From NCBI GenBank assembly GCA_030594725.1, contig JAUVEQ010000071.1, positions 1-9,735 on the forward strand: a DNA stretch of 9,735 nt. The letters run 5' to 3'. The position numbers and the translations under genes were made by a program. Positions 6,660 through 9,735 of the stretch are shown piece after piece. Source of the DNA: Methanobacteriota archaeon (lineage in GTDB: Archaea > Thermoplasmatota > DTKX01 > GCA-020343715). Position 1 is the stretch's first letter, and each line of letters opens with the position of its first letter. The notes below the pieces were generated by a model. The model saw only the letters and a program-made list of their open reading frames with translations. It ran no database searches and was not told the DNA's origin.

Positions 6660-6944
6660 TCACTTCTCCTCCGGGACCATCTCATATGACTGCGTCGGGC
6701 ACTCGGCGTCGCAGATGCCGCACCCCTTGCAGTAGTCGTAATCGACCTGGATGCCCGTCTTCTTGCCATCCTCGTCGAGGGGCAGGGCGCTGATGGCGCC
6801 CTCGGGGCACAGGTCGATGCACAGGTAGCACTTGATGCACTTCTCGGGGCTCCATACGGGCCTGAAGGAGCGCCAGGCACCGGTCTTGGTATCGATGGTG
6901 GTGGCGGGCTCGACCCACGCACCCTCGGTCAGCTTCATTCCCAT
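6660..6944 (-). CDS. porD: Pyruvate:ferredoxin oxidoreductase, delta subunit (2x[4Fe-4S] ferredoxin-like)
   Basis: This 94-residue ferredoxin-like subunit passes electrons from the TPP site to external ferredoxin. It has two full cluster motifs of the C-x2-C-x2-C-x3-C-P type: C36, C39, C42, C46 (CIKCYLCIDLCP) and C72, C75, C78, C82 (CKGCGICDAECP). Each motif gives three cysteines to one cluster and its last to the other. The leading WRSFRPVWSPEKC is typical of archaeal PorD. Three in-frame starts compete: GTG 6950, ATG 6944 and ATG 6938. GGAGGAG (complement of 6955-6961) is 4, 10 and 16 bases from them, so 6944 is chosen, giving a 10-base overlap with porG. The start at 6938 would give a classic ATGA overlap and remains possible; the difference is two residues. 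Confidence 0.95.
   Translation of the reverse strand: MGMKLTEGAWVEPATTIDTKTGAWRSFRPVWSPEKCIKCYLCIDLCPEGAISALPLDEDGKKTGIQVDYDYCKGCGICDAECPTQSYEMVPEEK
6666..6672 (-). promoter_or_regulatory. Ribosome binding site that fixes the porA start
   Basis: The complement reads GGAGGAG, close to a perfect match to the archaeal anti-Shine-Dalgarno. It lies inside the last codons of porD, 11 bases before the ATG at 6654 and only 2 bases before the alternative GTG at 6663. Confidence 0.65.
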
Positions 6945-7492
6945 GAGCACTCATCTCCTCCACAGTGGGTATATGCGTCTCGGATCGCCACCACGTTCTT
7001 CTCTCCCAGCTTGCCCGGGAAGCGTTCCAGGATCATCTCCACGAGGCTATCGATCCTCACCAGGCTAGTGGCGCCAGCGAAGGCGCCCAGCATGGTGGTG
7101 TTGGTGATGGGCCGCCCCAGGTGCTTCATCGCCAGACCGGTGGCGTCGATGGTCACGATCCTTGCCGGATGTTCGATGCCCAGGTCTCCAGCCCCCTTCC
7201 GGGTGTTGATGACAGCGACCCCGTCGTCCTTGAGACCACCGAACACGTCCACCACGTCTAGGAGGGAGGAGTCCTGCACGATGATCACGCCGGGGAAGTA
7301 GATCTGGGCCCGGGTCCTGATCTTCTCGTCCGATATTCGGCAGAAGGCCTGGACCGGCGCCCCTCTACGCTCCACGCCGAAGGCGGGGAACGCCTGGGAG
7401 TATTTTCCGTCCTTGAATGCGGCCTGGGCCAATAGCTCGGCGGCTGTAACGGAGCCCTGGCCTCCTCGTCCGTGGATCCTGATCTCGTTCAT
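6935..7492 (-). CDS. porG: Pyruvate:ferredoxin oxidoreductase, gamma subunit
   Basis: This 185-residue subunit corresponds to the catalytic gamma domain of 2-oxoacid:ferredoxin oxidoreductases, which helps bind CoA and holds the complex together. The N-terminus IRIHGRGGQGSVTAAELLA (4-22) is the family hallmark, followed by FPAFGVERRGAPVQAFCRIS (35-54) and by TNTTMLGAFAGAT (130-142). All match archaeal PorG in order and length. It is the first gene of porG-porD-porA-porB on the minus strand, a common euryarchaeal order. The frame stays open upstream to beyond 7640, but the added part has no family resemblance and covers the promoter, so the ATG at 7492 directly before NEIRIHGRG is the start. 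No Shine-Dalgarno sequence precedes it; the likely TATA box is about 36 bases away, so the leader is very short or absent. Confidence 0.95.
   Translation of the reverse strand: MNEIRIHGRGGQGSVTAAELLAQAAFKDGKYSQAFPAFGVERRGAPVQAFCRISDEKIRTRAQIYFPGVIIVQDSSLLDVVDVFGGLKDDGVAVINTRKGAGDLGIEHPARIVTIDATGLAMKHLGRPITNTTMLGAFAGATSLVRIDSLVEMILERFPGKLGEKNVVAIRDAYTHCGGDECSWE
6955..6961 (-). promoter_or_regulatory. Ribosome binding site of porD inside porG
   Basis: The complement reads GGAGGAG within the final codons of porG (Gly-Gly-Asp-Glu). Its 10-base spacing selects ATG 6944 over GTG 6950 and ATG 6938, and its placement suggests coupled translation of PorG and PorD. Confidence 0.6.
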
Positions 7493-7523
7493 GGATGAAC
7501 CCGTCGGCGGTACCGCACCATCC

Positions 7524-7531
7524 CTAATAAG
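7524..7531 (-). promoter_or_regulatory. Probable TATA box of the por operon
   Basis: The complement reads TCTTATTAG, an imperfect TATA box centred about 36 bases before the porG ATG, predicting a start near 7500 and a leader of roughly 10 bases. The stronger TATATAAAG on the complement at 7628-7636 could also drive por transcription with a leader over 100 bases; it overlaps the plus-strand box of the divergent gene. Confidence 0.35.
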
Positions 7532-7594
7532 ACTTATCGGAATCGTCCTCCCGCGATGTGGATGAATCCGCCCTCGCCAGTAGTTTCCTGGCCC

Positions 7595-7616
7595 GGTATG
7601 ATTACCCTTCGATACC
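7595..7616. promoter_or_regulatory. Short inverted repeat between the divergent promoters
   Basis: GGTAT (7595-7599) and ATACC (7612-7616) pair exactly across 12 bases, ending about 11 bases before the TATA box at 7628. The spacer length and distance to the TATA box resemble the dyad before the winged-helix gene, but the arm sequences differ. Five-base arms can arise by chance. Confidence 0.2.
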
Positions 7617-7627
7617 TGAATTATAAT

Positions 7628-7636
7628 CTTTATATA
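7628..7636 (+). promoter_or_regulatory. TATA box and ribosome binding site of the beta-helix/PKD gene
   Basis: CTTTATATA is a textbook archaeal TATA box and predicts a transcript starting near 7658. The leader would carry AGGAG at 7660-7664, 10 bases before the ATG at 7675. Unlike queC and the regulator gene, this gene therefore appears to use Shine-Dalgarno initiation. Confidence 0.65.
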
Positions 7637-7674
7637 CCACCCCCGCACTTCGGACCCACAGGAGTGCAGACACC

Positions 7675-9735
7675 ATGTCCAGTCACCCGAAGTACATGAA
7701 GGGCAGGAGGACCGCCCTGGTCGCCCTGCTCGCGATGATGGCCTTCGTCGTCATGGCCGCCCTCGTTGCGGCGGACCACCCAACTGACGAGGACGCCAAC
7801 AACGGAGGTTCCGGCCTTTCAGAATGGACCGGAGAATGGAACGTTGGCGCTGGCGACGACCTAGAATACGCCAACCAGACCATCTCGCTGGATGGCATCC
7901 TCATCATCAACAACGGGGGACGTCTCGTACTCCGGAACGTGACCCTCGTGTTCCACGGCGGAGAGCTCGACCCCCAGGAGATCAACGTGTTCAACGGTGA
8001 GCTGGTCATCACCGACCTGGACGACAACCCGGTCACCAAGGCCGACGGCTCTATTGTGATGGCCGACGACCCGGAGGTCCATTACTACTTCCAGGTCTAC
8101 GAGGACGCCACCATAACGGTGACCAACTCCCATATCAGGGACTGCGGTCGGCTCTTCGATGTCCTGGGCATCCAGGCGGGGCTGTACATCAACACCCCCG
8201 ACGCCGTGATAGAGGGCGTGGAGTTCTCCAACAACTTCGGTGGGGTCTTCATAGACGGCGTGGCCATCACCGTGTCCGACTGCTACATCCACGACAACGA
8301 CTGGATCGGCATCTACGTGGCGAACAACGCCGCCCCCCTCATCGAGGACTGCCACATCGAGGACAACCTCAGGGAGGGCATGGTCATAAAGTCCCAGTCC
8401 AACGTGGAGCTCCGGGACTCGTGGGTACGGGGCAACATGGAGGGCATCGTGGTGGACGGGGCCTACCTGGCCATCTACGACAGCTCCATATCCAGCAACA
8501 ACGATGTGGACCTGGACCTCCCCTACTTCAGCCAGGTGGAGATGTTCAACTGCACCATCTCCGAATCCCCCAGCACCCCCCCCATCCGCATGGAGAACTC
8601 ATCCCTCACCTCCACCGATGGGAACTTCGACATCCTCAGCGTGGACATGGCAGATTCCGTCTTCCTGTACAGGCAGTTCCTCACCGTCACCGTGAAGTGG
8701 ACCGACTCCCGGAGCACCCCCATCGCCGATGTGCCCGTGAAGGTCGAGGATTCCGAGGCCCGGATCACCAATTACCTCACCGACGAGAATGGGATGGTCG
8801 CCGATGTGCCCATGGAGGTAGTCTTCTACGAGATGACCGGCCTTGGCCTGAAGACCACCGTCTACAATCCGTTCCATGTCACCGTGACCTACCTTCTCCT
8901 GGAGAAGGACACCTACGTCGATATGCGGTACAACAACGGCCTGGCCAGCTTCCAGTACGTGGACATCGTGGACCCGACGGTCGTCGCCCCGACGGTGGGC
9001 GATGCCGATGTGGGCCGCCCAATGGTCCTGGATGGATCCGGCTCATTCGACAACGTCGCCATAGAGGAATGGAACTGGTCCTTCGATGAGCTGGGCGAGC
9101 CCGTCTACCTCTCGGGCGAGGTGGTGAACTACTCCTTCAAGGAAGCGAGGGAGTACACCATCACCCTCAAGGTGACCGACACCACGGGCAACTCCGGCAT
9201 GAAGAGCATCACCACCTTCTACGTCAACGTCCGCGACAGAACGTCGCCAATAGCGGACGCCGGTCCCGATCAGACCGTCAGCCAGGGGACCGTGGTCACC
9301 CTCGACGGTACGAACTCCACCGACAACGTGGGCATAGTCTCGTACACCTGGAGCTTCACCTACGATGGCGCACCCCGATCATTGACCGGGATGATAGTCA
9401 CCTGGAAGTTCGACATCCCGGGGAAGTATGCGGTCGTGCTAAGGGTCGAGGACGCGGCGGGGTTCACCGGTGCCGACACCATGAACGTGACGGCCCTTGA
9501 CAACATCCCGCCGACCACGAACGTGATCTTCAACCCCGAGATGCCTCCGGACAGGAAGTACAACCAGGTCCTCCAGATCATCTTCAATGTGGAGGACGAC
9601 GGCGCAGGACAGGTCGAGCTCAACTACCGCATCAACGGTGCGGTATGGGAGGCCGTCGTCGGCGGATTGGCCCTAAGCTTCGGTGGCGACCTCCAGTACG
9701 GCGACGGCGTCTACGAGATAGAGTACTACGCCGTC
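7675..9735 (+). CDS. Exported beta-helix/PKD surface protein (partial, C-terminus off window)
   Basis: From the ATG at 7675, 687 codons run without a stop to the window edge. Residues 1-11 are positively charged and 12-33 hydrophobic (TALVALLAMMAFVVMAALVA), a signal peptide or membrane anchor. Residues about 65-310 are a right-handed parallel beta-helix, with short rungs such as ITVSDCYIHDNDWIGIYVAN and PLIEDCHIEDNLREGMVI repeating about every 22 residues. Residues about 330-430 form a carboxypeptidase-regulatory-like sandwich (IADVPVKVEDSEA, TDENGMV). Two PKD domains follow: 433-520 (LDGSGSFDNVAIEEWNWSF ... YTITLKVTDTTGNSG) and 524-606 (ADAGPDQTVSQGTVVTLDG ... YAVVLRVEDAAGF). An OmpL47-like domain begins at 608 (PPTTNVIF, YRINGAVW, YEIEYYAV). 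Many N-x-S/T sequons fit extracellular glycosylation. Such proteins bind or process polysaccharides or build the cell surface; no catalytic motif could be confirmed. It is divergent from the por operon, with no evident functional tie. Confidence 0.88.
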   Translation, partial: MSSHPKYMKGRRTALVALLAMMAFVVMAALVAADHPTDEDANNGGSGLSEWTGEWNVGAGDDLEYANQTISLDGILIINNGGRLVLRNVTLVFHGGELDPQEINVFNGELVITDLDDNPVTKADGSIVMADDPEVHYYFQVYEDATITVTNSHIRDCGRLFDVLGIQAGLYINTPDAVIEGVEFSNNFGGVFIDGVAITVSDCYIHDNDWIGIYVANNAAPLIEDCHIEDNLREGMVIKSQSNVELRDSWVRGNMEGIVVDGAYLAIYDSSISSNNDVDLDLPYFSQVEMFNCTISESPSTPPIRMENSSLTSTDGNFDILSVDMADSVFLYRQFLTVTVKWTDSRSTPIADVPVKVEDSEARITNYLTDENGMVADVPMEVVFYEMTGLGLKTTVYNPFHVTVTYLLLEKDTYVDMRYNNGLASFQYVDIVDPTVVAPTVGDADVGRPMVLDGSGSFDNVAIEEWNWSFDELGEPVYLSGEVVNYSFKEAREYTITLKVTDTTGNSGMKSITTFYVNVRDRTSPIADAGPDQTVSQGTVVTLDGTNSTDNVGIVSYTWSFTYDGAPRSLTGMIVTWKFDIPGKYAVVLRVEDAAGFTGADTMNVTALDNIPPTTNVIFNPEMPPDRKYNQVLQIIFNVEDDGAGQVELNYRINGAVWEAVVGGLALSFGGDLQYGDGVYEIEYYAV

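Noticed and set aside
6001..6735. Plus-strand open frame of 244 codons
   Set aside because: It is antisense to porA and part of porD, with the same compositional shadow and no ribosome binding site or promoter.
7493..7648. Upstream extension of porG by 52 codons
   Set aside because: The frame is open, but the extension covers the TATA boxes, has no family resemblance, and PorG proteins begin close to the GRGGQG motif, as the ATG at 7492 gives.
1..9735. Mobile element, CRISPR array or defence system
   Set aside because: No transposase or integrase motifs, regularly spaced direct repeats, terminal inverted repeats or nuclease-type genes are visible; the gene content is metabolic and surface-related.

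Overview
The window reads as a piece of archaeal chromosome. The evidence is: TATA boxes about 25-35 bases upstream of starts, mRNAs that look leaderless beside others with strong GGAGG-type ribosome binding sites, a four-subunit pyruvate:ferredoxin oxidoreductase, a QueC/QueE pair (preQ0 for archaeosine or queuosine), a membrane-anchored winged-helix regulator, and secreted beta-propeller, beta-helix and PKD proteins. GC content is high. A Thermoplasmatota-like euryarchaeote fits best. That placement is inference from gene style, not a phylogenetic result.

Layout, left to right. (1) Positions 1-1377, minus strand: the first 459 codons of an exported seven-bladed propeller protein with an Ig-like domain, running off the left edge. 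(2) A short divergent promoter region with one TATA box for each direction. (3) Positions 1515-3615, plus strand: a tight three-gene operon of queC, queE and an unrecognised cysteine-rich 253-residue protein. (4) A 31-codon hydrophobic mini-ORF on the minus strand whose stop shares a CTAG with the stop of that third gene. (5) Positions 3874-4401, plus strand: a winged-helix regulator with two membrane helices, preceded by a perfect 7-bp inverted repeat and a TATA box. (6) Positions 7492 down to 4546, minus strand: porG-porD-porA-porB, the complete pyruvate:ferredoxin oxidoreductase operon. (7) Another divergent promoter region. (8) Positions 7675-9735, plus strand: 687 codons of an exported protein with a beta-helix, a beta-sandwich, two PKD domains and the start of an OmpL47-like domain, running off the right edge.

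How the genes work together. QueC and QueE catalyse two steps of 7-deazaguanine (preQ0) synthesis. QueD, which acts before them, is not in the window, and the third operon gene shows no QueD motifs. The Por operon converts pyruvate and CoA to acetyl-CoA, CO2 and reduced ferredoxin (or the reverse) and needs no further subunit. The two long surface proteins are open at the window edges and probably face the outside of the cell. I see no mobile element, CRISPR array, rRNA or tRNA. Most of the region is ordinary core metabolism; the least explained items are the third gene of the que operon, the mini-ORF, and the membrane regulator with its candidate operator.
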